A DNA stretch of 25,879 nucleotides from an uncultured Archangium sp. (GCA_946479335.1 CAMLFP010000026.1:1-25879), one strand, 5' to 3'; counted from the first letter of the stretch, positions 8,054-15,426 are shown. The notes: generated by a model not told the origin, from the sequence alone. A program made the numbers and translations.

Positions 8054-8115
8054 GGCGACGTTCTAGACGATGCACGAGCGTGATGGAGGCGCGGCGTCAC
8101 GCGCCCCGCGATGCC

Positions 8116-8817
8116 TCACTGAAACTGCTGGGTGCCGGCCACGTCGCCCGAGTCGCGGAGCGGCACGCCCGTCTCAAGCAACTGCTGCCCGTCGCCGCCG
8201 GTGATGCGCAGGCTGAAAGGCCCCGCTCCAAAGCCGGTCGGGTCGATGAAGAAATTGGAGCTCTCGCGAGGCACGTTCACCCACGCGTCGTTCTTCTGCA
8301 CCTCGAGCGAGCGCACGGGGACGCGCGTGTTCCGCACCTGGAGCCCGGTCCACACCGGCGAGCTGCCCTCCTTGAAGTGGAGAATCACCGCGCCCTCCAC
8401 CGCGCACGTCACCGGCTGCCAACGCACGTCGACGCGGCCGGCCGACGGCTCGGCGATCTTCGCGAACGCCTCGGCGGAGAGGTCGAGCGCGCCGCTCGCG
8501 CACTCCGGGCACTGGTCGACGATGCGCACCGTCACCGAGCCCTTCGGGCCGTCGACTCGCACGCACCCACCGCACACCGCGCCGTTGTCCCACTGCGGCG
8601 CGTTCATCGCCGCCACGTCGAGGTCCGCCGGAGTCGGGTCGAACGAGCAGCTCCCCGAGCCATCAGCGGCGTAGAAGGCGGCGACCCCTGCCTGCTCCGC
8701 GCCGAGGGTCCGCGTCGTGGCCCCCGAACCACCACCGGTGCCTCCATCCGAAGGCGTGGACGTGGTCCCCGCGCAGCCCAACGTGAAGACCAACATGCCC
8801 AGCAGTCGTGAATGCAT
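8116..8817 (-). CDS. expansin-like (EXLX) secreted lipoprotein
   Basis: A 233-residue exported protein: hydrophobic N-terminus with a possible lipobox TLGC (C15), then an Asp/Gly/Ser/Thr linker to about residue 37. Residues about 45-140 are a double-psi beta-barrel like expansin domain 1: DLDVAAMN, CGGCVRVDGPKGSVTVRIVD, and GALDLSAEAFAKI. D101 sits where the essential Asp of Bacillus EXLX1 (D82) lies. Residues about 145-225 match the expansin CBM63 domain (KEGSSPVWTGLQVRN, then SNFF and GAGPFSLRIT). Expansins loosen polysaccharide networks without hydrolysis. Against remembered EXLX1, the binding aromatics W125 and Y157 correspond to V155 and S187, and only W126 is kept (W156). Six cysteines in domain 1 suggest disulfides. 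A six-base GC stem (8088-8093 with 8100-8105) just after the stop could aid termination. Confidence 0.88.
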   Translation of the reverse strand: MHSRLLGMLVFTLGCAGTTSTPSDGGTGGGSGATTRTLGAEQAGVAAFYAADGSGSCSFDPTPADLDVAAMNAPQWDNGAVCGGCVRVDGPKGSVTVRIVDQCPECASGALDLSAEAFAKIAEPSAGRVDVRWQPVTCAVEGAVILHFKEGSSPVWTGLQVRNTRVPVRSLEVQKNDAWVNVPRESSNFFIDPTGFGAGPFSLRITGGDGQQLLETGVPLRDSGDVAGTQQFQ

Positions 8818-8864
8818 GGCGCGCCTCTACCGCACCCGCGCGCGACGGTGGGGCCCCTGAACGC

Positions 8865-9611
8865 TCAGCGCCCGGAGAACTTCGGCTTCCGCTTCTCGAG
8901 CAGCGCGGCCTTGCCTTCGCGCGCGTCATCGCTGTTGAAGCTCGCGCGGCGCAGCGCTTCGTACTCGGCGTTCGTCTCCAGCAGCGCGAGCCCGCGCTTC
9001 ATGCCCTGCACTGCGAGCGGCGCGTTCGACGCGAGCTCGTTCGCCAACCGGAGCGCTTCCGCCTGCGCGTCATCGGCGAGCACGTCGAGCAACCCGATGG
9101 CCTTCGCCTCGACTGCCTCCACCGTGCGCGCGGTGAGGAAGATGCGCCGCGCGTGCTGCAACCCGACGCGCGCCACCAGGCGCTGGAGCCCGTGCGCCGC
9201 GTAGACGATGCCCAGCTTCGCCGGCGGCATGTTGAAGCGCGCGTGCGGCCCGCCGACGCGGAAGTCGCACGCCAGCGCGAGCTCGAACCCCGCGCCGTAC
9301 GCGGGCCCGGTCACCAGCGCGACCGACGGCGCCGCGTGCGCCATGAGCGCGTCGAACACCGCGCCGATGTGTTCATCGGGGAGCGCGGTCCCTTCAGGAA
9401 ATCCGTTGAGCGCGCTCAAGTCGTAGCCTGAAGAAAAGACGGTCGGATCCGCCGACTTGATCAGCCAGCACCGCACGCCGGCGTCGTCACGCAGCGCGGC
9501 CTGAAGCGCATCCAACACCCCTGTATCGAGCGCGTTCCGCTTCCCCGGGTTGGAGATCGTCAGCGTCTTCACGCCATCGACGAGCGGGCTCAACTCAAGC
9601 GCGGCAGGCAT
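8865..9611 (-). CDS. enoyl-CoA hydratase/isomerase (crotonase) family protein
   Basis: A 248-residue crotonase-fold enzyme, normal in length for the family. The oxyanion-hole strands are NPGKRNALD near the N-terminus with FSSGYDLSALN (59-69), and GPAYGAGFELALACDFRV (102-119). E110 corresponds to Glu144 of rat hydratase, but the second catalytic Glu (Glu164) is replaced by Pro130 in FNMPPAKLG. The protein is therefore more likely an isomerase, decarboxylase or another crotonase than a classical hydratase. The open frame continues upstream to 9842 but would run through a gene on the other strand; the ATG at 9611 begins the family-like sequence. No ribosome site is visible. Only 18 bases separate it from the divergent plus-strand start at 9630. 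Confidence 0.88.
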   Translation of the reverse strand: MPAALELSPLVDGVKTLTISNPGKRNALDTGVLDALQAALRDDAGVRCWLIKSADPTVFSSGYDLSALNGFPEGTALPDEHIGAVFDALMAHAAPSVALVTGPAYGAGFELALACDFRVGGPHARFNMPPAKLGIVYAAHGLQRLVARVGLQHARRIFLTARTVEAVEAKAIGLLDVLADDAQAEALRLANELASNAPLAVQGMKRGLALLETNAEYEALRRASFNSDDAREGKAALLEKRKPKFSGR

Positions 9612-9629
9612 GGTAAGCGCGTCAACATC

Positions 9630-10016
9630 ATGTCGAAGCGCCCGGCGAAAGAAGAGAAGTTGGCCGAAGTCGTGAACCTCCACGACCTGCGGCTGCACCG
9701 GAGGCTCGACACCTACCGCGCGCGGCTCGACCGGGTGCTGAAGGCCAACAAGCGCGCCATCACCCGGCTGTTCAGCACCGGCTTCCTCTTCACCAAAGAC
9801 GGTACGCGCAGCGGGCGAGATCTCCTCACCGCGCACGAGCACCTGCTGCGCGCGATGATGCTGATGGACCGCCTCGGCAATCAGGGCGACGTGCCCGCGC
9901 CGCGCAAGCGTGAAGAGGTCGACGCCATCTTCGCGGAGCTCGACAAGCTGCTGGTCAGCACCGCGGAGCTCACCGAGCAGACCGGCGCCCTCCTCAACGA
10001 ACTGAAGAAAGAGTGA
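9630..10016 (+). CDS. small basic helical protein, family not recognised
   Basis: A 128-residue soluble protein I cannot assign. Its N-terminal half is very basic and helical (RLHRRLDTYRARLDRVLK, KANKRAITRLF). The middle has an FSTGFLFTKDGTRSGRDLL segment, and the C-terminus an amphipathic helix that may form a coiled coil (EEVDAIFAELDKLLVSTAEL). No cysteines, signal peptide or membrane segment. Codon use matches its neighbours. The stop overlaps the start of the membrane-protein gene that follows, so the two form a coupled pair. Charge and helices might suit nucleic-acid or protein binding, but that is a guess. The ATG has no clear ribosome site; an in-frame GTG at 9672 is an alternative start. 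Confidence 0.75.
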   Translation: MSKRPAKEEKLAEVVNLHDLRLHRRLDTYRARLDRVLKANKRAITRLFSTGFLFTKDGTRSGRDLLTAHEHLLRAMMLMDRLGNQGDVPAPRKREEVDAIFAELDKLLVSTAELTEQTGALLNELKKE

Positions 10017-10726
10017 TGTTCCTCCTCGTCTACGCCCGCCTCTACGCGCGCGCCTTCGTCGACGCGCTCTCCGCCATCGCCCGCAGCCCGTGGACCCTGC
10101 TGTTGCCGATGGCGCTGATCATCGCGCTGTACTTCGCGGCGATGCTCGTCAGCCCGCTGGGCTTCGCCGGCGGCTTCATCATGGCCTTCGTGCAGGCCGG
10201 CCTCTCCAGCGCCTACTCGTACTTCCTCGCGATGCTGGTGACCGGCAACGTCGCGCGCGTGAACGAGGTGCAGAAGAGCCTCGGCGCGTACTTCTGGAAC
10301 TGGATCAACTTCTCCTTCGTGTTGTTCCTCATCGACCTCGGGCTCGACATCGCCACCAAGAGCAACCCGCAGGGCCGCCCGCTGCTGATGATCGTGCCGC
10401 TGATGGAGGCCATCGCGCTCAACGCCGCGCCCGAGACCATCTACCTGAAGGGCTCCGGCAACGGCATCGACACCATCCAGCGCAGCTTCCGCTTCCTCCA
10501 GGAGAACTGGATCGAGTGGTTCGTACCCAACGGGCTGCTGCTGGCCGGCGTCTGGTACGCGTGGGAGCAGGGCTGGTTGTTCCGGCTCCCCGGCGGCGTG
10601 CTGGGCCTGGGCATCATCGGCGGCGTGCTGCTGCACGTGGTGATGGTGTTCCGCGGGTTCTTGTTCCAGCAGCTCGACGGCAGCACGCACCGTCAGCGCA
10701 TGTTCAAGTTCAAGAACTCGCTCTAG
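10016..10726 (+). CDS. polytopic inner-membrane protein, family not recognised
   Basis: A 236-residue membrane protein with hydrophobic stretches at about 26-46, 50-75, 95-115, 168-185 and 192-216, and a weaker one at 124-137. The N-terminus is amphipathic (MFLLVYARLYARAFVDAL) and the C-terminus is basic (RQRMFKFKNSL). The only soluble section is around 137-167 (NAAPETIYLKGSGNG, then an amphipathic helix). The ATG at 10016 shares one base with the preceding TGA; a GTG at 10013 is equally usable. AAGAAAGAG lies upstream as a possible ribosome site. Its partner is the small basic protein before it. The stop is only three bases from the convergent stop of the sigma-factor gene, so there is no room for a terminator between them. 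Confidence 0.8.
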   Translation: MFLLVYARLYARAFVDALSAIARSPWTLLLPMALIIALYFAAMLVSPLGFAGGFIMAFVQAGLSSAYSYFLAMLVTGNVARVNEVQKSLGAYFWNWINFSFVLFLIDLGLDIATKSNPQGRPLLMIVPLMEAIALNAAPETIYLKGSGNGIDTIQRSFRFLQENWIEWFVPNGLLLAGVWYAWEQGWLFRLPGGVLGLGIIGGVLLHVVMVFRGFLFQQLDGSTHRQRMFKFKNSL

Positions 10727-10729
10727 CCG

Positions 10730-11863
10730 TCACTCGCGCTCGGCTTCGGCGACGAGATCAAAGTCGGGGATCTCCTCGCGCATGTACTTCTTCATGCGCT
10801 CCAGCAGCGCCGCCTCGAGCTGCCGCGCGCGCTCGCGTGACACGCCGTAGTGCGCGCCGATGTCTTGCAGCGTCATCGGTTCGTCGGAGGTGAGGCGCTT
10901 CTCGAAGATGTAGCGCTCCTTCTCGTTGAGCCCCTCGGCGAACTTGCCGAGCTTCTCGCGGAACATCGCGCGCAGCTCGGAGTTGCCCAGCGTCTCGTCG
11001 GCAGCCTGCGCGCCCGAGGGCAGCAGGCGGTCGGCGCGCGTGGCCTTCTCGTCTTCGCTCCCGGGCAGCGGCGCGTCGATGCTCACCTCGTCGTTGCCGA
11101 GGCGCTGGTCCATCTCCACCACGTCCTGCTCCGACACGTTGAGCCGGTCGGCCAGCAGCTTGGGCGTCACCTCGATGCCTTGCTTGAGCAACCGCTCCTG
11201 CTCCTGACGCAACTTGAAGAAGAGCTTCCGCTGGGCCTCGGTGGTGCCCAGCTTCACCATCTTCCAGTTGTCCATGATGTACCGGAGGATGTACGCGCGG
11301 ATCCACCAGGCGGCGTAGCTCGACAACTTCACGCCGCGCTCGGGGTCGAACTTCTTCACCGCCTGCATCAGGCCGATGTTGCCCTCCTGCACCAGGTCGA
11401 GCAGCGAGAGCGGGTTGCGGTGGTACTCGTGCGCCAGCTTGACGACCAGGCGCAGGTTCGACGCCACCAGCTTGTACGCGGCCTTCACGTCGCCGGTGTC
11501 GCGGTACTGCTTGGCGAGCGCGACCTCTTCTTCGCGCGAGAGCAGCGGGTGCCGCGTCACCTCCGCCATGTACGCGGCGAGCGGGTCTGACTTCGAGAGG
11601 CCGGTGCTGCGCGAGGGCTTCACCTCGAGCTCCGGGCTGACGTCTTCCAGCTCCGCGACCTCGGGCTCGACCTCGTCGACGGCGCGCTCCTTCTCTTCGG
11701 AGTCGTCGCCCTCACCCTCGTCGGTCTTCGCCTCGACCACCACCTCGCCCTTCACCGCCTTCGCCTTGCGCGGCTTCCGGGGCTTCGGCGCTTCCACCGC
11801 GGGCGTCTCGACGAACTCCGCGTCGACGACCTCCTCGGGCTGGGTCTTCTTCCGCGCGGCCAT
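10730..11863 (-). CDS. rpoH: RpoH-type (sigma-32) RNA polymerase sigma factor with acidic N-terminal extension
   Basis: A 377-residue group 3 sigma factor, about 90 residues longer than typical RpoH. Residues 1-92 are a low-complexity Lys/Pro/Ala then Glu/Asp-rich extension. The sigma body starts at DPLAAYMAEV (93-102) in region 1.2. Region 2 follows (KLVASNLRLVVKLAHEYHRN, LLDLVQEGNIGLMQAVKKFDPERG, FSSYA-like LSSYAAWWIRAYILRYIMDNW). The RpoH box QRKLFFKLR lies at 211-219, and region 4 at about 312-362 with the helix-turn-helix MTLQDIGAHYGVSRERARQLE. RpoH directs heat-shock transcription. The ATG at 11863 follows GGGAGGG; ATG 11875 is possible, and longer readings run into the helicase gene. 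It is divergent from the RNA helicase with 115 bases between the starts. Myxobacteria have several RpoH-like paralogues, so equivalence to E. coli rpoH is not certain. Confidence 0.9.
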   Translation of the reverse strand: MAARKKTQPEEVVDAEFVETPAVEAPKPRKPRKAKAVKGEVVVEAKTDEGEGDDSEEKERAVDEVEPEVAELEDVSPELEVKPSRSTGLSKSDPLAAYMAEVTRHPLLSREEEVALAKQYRDTGDVKAAYKLVASNLRLVVKLAHEYHRNPLSLLDLVQEGNIGLMQAVKKFDPERGVKLSSYAAWWIRAYILRYIMDNWKMVKLGTTEAQRKLFFKLRQEQERLLKQGIEVTPKLLADRLNVSEQDVVEMDQRLGNDEVSIDAPLPGSEDEKATRADRLLPSGAQAADETLGNSELRAMFREKLGKFAEGLNEKERYIFEKRLTSDEPMTLQDIGAHYGVSRERARQLEAALLERMKKYMREEIPDFDLVAEAERE

Positions 11864-11978
11864 GGTCCCTCCCATACCGCGCCTCCGTAACCAGCGCACG
11901 GCCCGCGCGCGCCCGCCGTTGTGGGGGCGATTGAGTGATTGCGACGCCTGACCGCGGCGGGTACACGCGGTAACCGAA

Positions 11979-14231
11979 ATGACAGAGACGAATAGCCCGC
12001 TGCCCACCGGCACCGATGACCGGCCCGTGGAATACAAGGCGGAAGTCAGCTTCGACGACCTTGGGTTGTCACCTGAATTGAGAAAGGCCGTCAGCGAACG
12101 CGGCTACACCCACCCGACGCCGGTGCAGGCGAAGGCCTTCGGCCCGGCGCGCGCCGGCAAAGACCTCATCGTTCGCAGCAAGACGGGCACCGGCAAGACC
12201 GCGGCGTTCGGCATGCCGATCATCGACCAGATCCCGGTCGGCTCGAAGGGCGTGCGCGCGCTGATGATGTGCCCCACCCGCGAGCTCGCCATCCAGGTCG
12301 CGCAGGAACTCGAGCTGCTCTGCAAGTACCGCGGCATCGAGCTGGTGTGCATCTACGGCGGCTCGTCGATGGGCCAGCAGGAAGACGCGCTCCGGCGCGG
12401 CGCGGCCATCGTGGTCGGTACGCCCGGCCGCATCCACGACCACATCCGCCGCGGCAACATGAAGCTCGACCAGTGCGTGCACGTGGTCCTCGACGAAGCC
12501 GACGAGATGCTGAACCAGGGCTTCTACGAAGAGGTGACGCGCATCCTCGACTTCTTGCCGAAGAAGAAGCAGGTGCTGCTCTTCTCGGCGACGGTGCCCG
12601 ACGACATCCGGCGCCTCATCTCGCGCTACACCACCGACGCGGAGACGCTGCTGCTCTCGGGCGACGTGTTCACCGTCGATCACATCCGGCACATCCGCTA
12701 CGAGCTGAGTGACGCGTACCCGAAGCCGCGCAATCTCCTCTACGTGCTGGAGATGGAGAACCCGGAGAACGCCATCATCTTCTGCAACACGCGCGACGAC
12801 ACCGAGCTGGTGACCGCGGTGTTGAACCGCAACGGCTTCGACGCGCAGCTGCTCAACGGCGACCTCGCGCAGAAGGAACGCGAGCGCGTGATGGCCAAGG
12901 TGAAGAAGGGCGAGCTGGCCTTCATGGTCGCCACCGACATCGCGGCGCGCGGCATCGACATCTCCGACCTCGGGCACGTCATCAACTACTCGCTGCCCGA
13001 AGACCCCGCCGTCTACCTCCACCGCGTCGGCCGCACCGGCCGCATCGGCAAGAGCGGCACCGCCTTGAACCTCACCTCCGGCCGCGAGCTGGCGACGCTC
13101 ACCGCGCTCGAGAAGAAGTACAACGTCAAATTCGAACGGAAGCCCATGCCTACCGCTGAAGAAGCCTCGAAGATGTGGACCGATCGCCACGTGAGTGAAC
13201 TGAAGGAAGCCGCCGCGGGCTCCATCTACGAGGGGTTCCTCTCGCTCGCCGGTGACCTCAAGAAGCGCGAAGACTCCGACCAGCTCATCGCCTTCATGCT
13301 GCGCTACTTCTTCACCCACCGCCGCATGGACAAGGCGCAGGCCGACGGCGTCGCGCCGCCCGAAGAGCAGCCGCGCGTCGAGGCGCGCCCGCCCCGCGAA
13401 GAGAAGCGCGGCCGCCGCGAGCGCGAACCCCGTGAAGAGCGCCCGCGCCGCGAGCGCTCCGAGCGCCACGAGGCGAAGACCGAGGCGTCTGCCCCGGCCG
13501 TCGAGCGCCCCACCGACCCCGACGCCACCCCGATGGGCGGTACCGCCGCCGTCGCGCGCAAGGAGCCGAAGAAGAAGCTCTCCGACCGCGAGCTGTTCGA
13601 GCTGATCCAGGCCGGCAAGCCGCTGCCCATCATCGAAGACCCCACGGCGAGCGACTCCGGTTCGCACGAGACGCGCCGTGAGCGCCGGCCCCGCACGCCC
13701 AGCGTGACGGTGGAGCCCGGCCAGGTGCGCGTGTGGGTCAGTTGCGGCGCCGCCGATGAGGCGGGCCTCAAGAGCCTGCTGGGCGGCCTCGGCGCGCCGG
13801 TGGAGAAGATCGCCAAGGTCGACCTCCGCGGCAGCTACGCCTACCTCCACGTCGCGGAAGCCGACGTGCCCGCCTTCGAGGCGGTGACCGGCGAGAGCAA
13901 CGGCAAGGCGGTGCGCCTCGAGAAGGAGCGCGAGCGCCGCGAGGAGAAGTCGGAGCGCCGCGAGCGCCGGCCCCGCGAAGAGGCACAGGTCGCGCCGGGC
14001 ACCCTGCGGCTGTGGCTCAACCTCGGGAAGGATGACGGCGTCGACGAGGCGTCGCTGGGCTCCGCCCTCACCGCGCTCGGCGCGCCGGCCGACAAGGTGG
14101 CGAAGACCGACCTGCGCGGCACGTACAGCTACCTCCACGTCGCCGAGGGCGACGCGGCGGCCTTCGAGAGCGCGCTGGCCGGCAAGCAGCACGGCGAGAA
14201 GGCGCTGAAGATCGAGCGCGCCCGCCGCTGA
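11979..14231 (+). CDS. DEAD-box RNA helicase with two C-terminal DbpA-type RNA-binding domains
   Basis: A 750-residue ATP-dependent RNA helicase. The core has the Q motif (FDDLGLSPELRKAV...TPVQ), motif I SKTGTGKT (67-74), Ia PTRELA, Ib TPGR, II DEAD (172-175), III SAT (203-205), IV IIFCNTR, V ATDIAARGIDI and VI HRVGRTGR. All are intact. A dimerisation-like segment covers about 390-450, then an Arg/Glu-rich disordered linker (about 455-580). Two homologous domains of about 70 residues follow (579-647 and 673-746). Each has V/L-R-V/L-W, GLGAP/ALGAP, AKVDLRGSYAYLHV or AKTDLRGTYSYLHV, matching the DbpA RNA-binding (RRM-like) fold, and an Arg/Glu linker separates them. Likely role: ribosome assembly or RNA unwinding, as for DeaD/CsdA and DbpA. 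Divergent from the RpoH-like gene. A weak promoter (TTGCGA 11939, TACACG 11962) would give an almost leaderless mRNA. Confidence 0.93.
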   Translation: MTETNSPLPTGTDDRPVEYKAEVSFDDLGLSPELRKAVSERGYTHPTPVQAKAFGPARAGKDLIVRSKTGTGKTAAFGMPIIDQIPVGSKGVRALMMCPTRELAIQVAQELELLCKYRGIELVCIYGGSSMGQQEDALRRGAAIVVGTPGRIHDHIRRGNMKLDQCVHVVLDEADEMLNQGFYEEVTRILDFLPKKKQVLLFSATVPDDIRRLISRYTTDAETLLLSGDVFTVDHIRHIRYELSDAYPKPRNLLYVLEMENPENAIIFCNTRDDTELVTAVLNRNGFDAQLLNGDLAQKERERVMAKVKKGELAFMVATDIAARGIDISDLGHVINYSLPEDPAVYLHRVGRTGRIGKSGTALNLTSGRELATLTALEKKYNVKFERKPMPTAEEASKMWTDRHVSELKEAAAGSIYEGFLSLAGDLKKREDSDQLIAFMLRYFFTHRRMDKAQADGVAPPEEQPRVEARPPREEKRGRREREPREERPRRERSERHEAKTEASAPAVERPTDPDATPMGGTAAVARKEPKKKLSDRELFELIQAGKPLPIIEDPTASDSGSHETRRERRPRTPSVTVEPGQVRVWVSCGAADEAGLKSLLGGLGAPVEKIAKVDLRGSYAYLHVAEADVPAFEAVTGESNGKAVRLEKERERREEKSERRERRPREEAQVAPGTLRLWLNLGKDDGVDEASLGSALTALGAPADKVAKTDLRGTYSYLHVAEGDAAAFESALAGKQHGEKALKIERARR

Positions 14232-14250
14232 AACGCGCGCGGTGAAGTTG

Positions 14251-14283
14251 AAGCCCCGGGTGCCCACGCGCTCGGGGCTTTTT
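14251..14283 (+). terminator. Rho-independent terminator after the helicase gene
   Basis: AAGCCCCG (14251-14258) pairs perfectly with CGGGGCTT (14273-14280), a 14-base loop lies between, and a run of five T ends at 14283. It begins 20 bases after the helicase stop. It also insulates the TetR operon downstream. Confidence 0.88.
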
Positions 14284-14348
14284 CATGCCCGCTCGCTGGG
14301 AGACGCGCCATCGTCGGAGCGCGCGGTCAGGGCCTTGCGCCCAAGGCA

Positions 14349-14362
14349 AGTAAGCACTTACT
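14349..14362. promoter_or_regulatory. TetR-type operator palindrome (AGTAAG-CA-CTTACT)
   Basis: A perfect inverted repeat with six-base arms and a two-base centre ends nine bases before the ATG of the TetR gene. Its AT-rich composition stands out from the surrounding GC-rich DNA. A possible promoter overlaps it: TTGCGC at 14335-14340 and TACTCT at 14359-14364, 18 bases apart. This would put the transcript start at or next to the ATG and fits the absence of a ribosome site. Binding here would block transcription of the whole three-gene operon, so autoregulation by the adjacent TetR protein is the simplest reading (inference). Confidence 0.75.
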
Positions 14363-14371
14363 CTCTTCTGC

Positions 14372-14992
14372 ATGGGCGAACTTCGCCGCAAATCCGAGCA
14401 GCGGCAGCTGGAGCTGACCGACGCCGCGCTGCGTCTCGTCGCCACCAGGGGCATCGCGGCGCTCAACACGCGAAGCCTCGCAGCCGAGGTCGGCCTGTCC
14501 ACCGGAGCGATCTTCCGGCACTTCGCCTCGCTCGAGGCGCTGCTCGAGGCCGTCGTCGCCCGCGTCGAGGCCGTTCTCGAGTCGACGTATCCAGCCGCCG
14601 ACCTTCCGCCTGTCGGGCGGCTCGAGCGCTTCGTCGTCGCGCGCAGCACCGCGGTGGGCAATCAGCTCGGCATCCTCCGGCTCGTGCTCTCCGAGCAGTT
14701 CCTCCTCGCGCTGCCGAAGAGCGGCTCGGACCGGCTCACCGCGTGCGTGGAGAAGACGCGCGCGTTCGTGCTCGCCTGTCTTCGCGACGGGCAAGCATCG
14801 GGCGAGCTGCGCGCAGATCTCCCCGCCGAGACGCTCGCGCCCATCGTGATGGGCACGGTGCAGATGCTGGCGCTCTCTCCCTCGAAGCCCCGGCACAGGG
14901 AGGCCGAGGCGCGCGCAGTTCTGGGCAGCCTGCTCGCGCTCCTCCGTTCACCCATCGTCGCTCCCTCATCGAGCAGGAAGAGGTCTCCATGA
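14372..14992 (+). CDS. TetR/AcrR-family transcriptional regulator
   Basis: A 206-residue repressor-type regulator. The N-terminal DNA-binding domain (about 8-60) has the TetR signature: TDAALRLVATRGIAALNTRSL, then the helix-turn-helix AAEVGLSTGAIFRHFASLEAL. The C-terminal ligand and dimer domain is variable and gives no clue to the ligand. The basic tail after about 190 is unusual but short. The start at 14372 has no Shine-Dalgarno sequence; the operator and its likely promoter lie directly upstream, consistent with a leaderless transcript. Its TGA overlaps the ATG of the cupin lipoprotein gene (ATGA), so it is the first gene of a coupled three-gene operon that it probably represses. Confidence 0.92.
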   Translation: MGELRRKSEQRQLELTDAALRLVATRGIAALNTRSLAAEVGLSTGAIFRHFASLEALLEAVVARVEAVLESTYPAADLPPVGRLERFVVARSTAVGNQLGILRLVLSEQFLLALPKSGSDRLTACVEKTRAFVLACLRDGQASGELRADLPAETLAPIVMGTVQMLALSPSKPRHREAEARAVLGSLLALLRSPIVAPSSSRKRSP

Positions 14993-15426
14993 AACACGCA
15001 GCGCTCCTCACCATCGTCGCCGTCGCGGGCCCGGCTCTCGTCGGCTGCGCGACCCAGTCTGCGGCGCAGCACCACGTCGCAAGCCTCGGCGCTCCCGAGG
15101 TCCGCGCCGTCGAGCTCCCTGGGCCGCCGGGGACTGGCCAACCGCGAGAGGTGCGGGTGCTGGTCGACGAGCCCGCCTTGAAGCTCGCGAGCATCGTCCT
15201 TCGAAGTGGGACCGTGCTCCCCACCCACCACTCCGCGGTCCCGGTGACGATCATGGCGCTGCAGGGCAGCGGCACGGTCGTCGCCGGCTCGCAGCGCCTG
15301 CGCCTCGACGCCACGCACGCGGTGGTGCTCGCGCCCAACGTCCCGCACGCCGTCGAGCCCGACAGCGGGACGGACCTCGTGCTGCTCGTCCACCACCTCG
15401 GGCGCGGGGAGGAGCATCACCAATGA
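14989..15426 (+). CDS. cupin-fold lipoprotein
   Basis: A 145-residue exported protein. The signal peptide ends in a good lipobox LVGC (C20). From about 40 onward it reads as a single cupin barrel: SIVLRSGTVLPTHHSAVPVTIMALQG resembles cupin motif 1 with H80-H81 (split here: SGTVLPTHH, then the usual Glu position is not Glu), and LAPNVPHAVEP resembles motif 2 with H120. Extra histidines occur at 135-136 and 143-144, so metal binding is possible. The start at 14989 follows AGGAAGAGG and overlaps the TetR stop; the longer open frame upstream is only a shadow of the TetR gene. Its own stop overlaps the next start as ATGA. The role is unknown: cupins include sugar- and metal-binding proteins, oxygenases and isomerases. 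Confidence 0.85.
   Translation: MKHAALLTIVAVAGPALVGCATQSAAQHHVASLGAPEVRAVELPGPPGTGQPREVRVLVDEPALKLASIVLRSGTVLPTHHSAVPVTIMALQGSGTVVAGSQRLRLDATHAVVLAPNVPHAVEPDSGTDLVLLVHHLGRGEEHHQ

Noticed and set aside
9612..9842. 77-residue extension of the crotonase gene
   Set aside because: It is antisense to the small protein gene, has low-quality composition, and the crotonase fold begins after the ATG at 9611.
10720..10735. Terminator between the convergent membrane-protein and sigma-factor genes
   Set aside because: Only three bases separate the two stops, and I saw no stem with a T-run there.
11864..12037. 58-residue extension of the sigma factor
   Set aside because: It would overlap the start of the helicase gene, and a strong GGGAGGG site supports the ATG at 11863.
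13376..13500. Arg/Glu-rich repetitive DNA in the helicase gene as a possible repeat array
   Set aside because: The repeats are codon-level low complexity in a disordered protein linker, not a DNA repeat or CRISPR array.
12069..14267. 732-residue minus-strand open frame opposite the helicase
   Set aside because: The helicase has every family motif; the opposite frame has biased composition and no recognisable domain.
14242..14988. N-terminal extension of the cupin gene giving 394 residues
   Set aside because: It is the shifted frame of the TetR gene, Arg-rich and motif-free. The signal peptide, lipobox and ribosome site place the true start at 14989.
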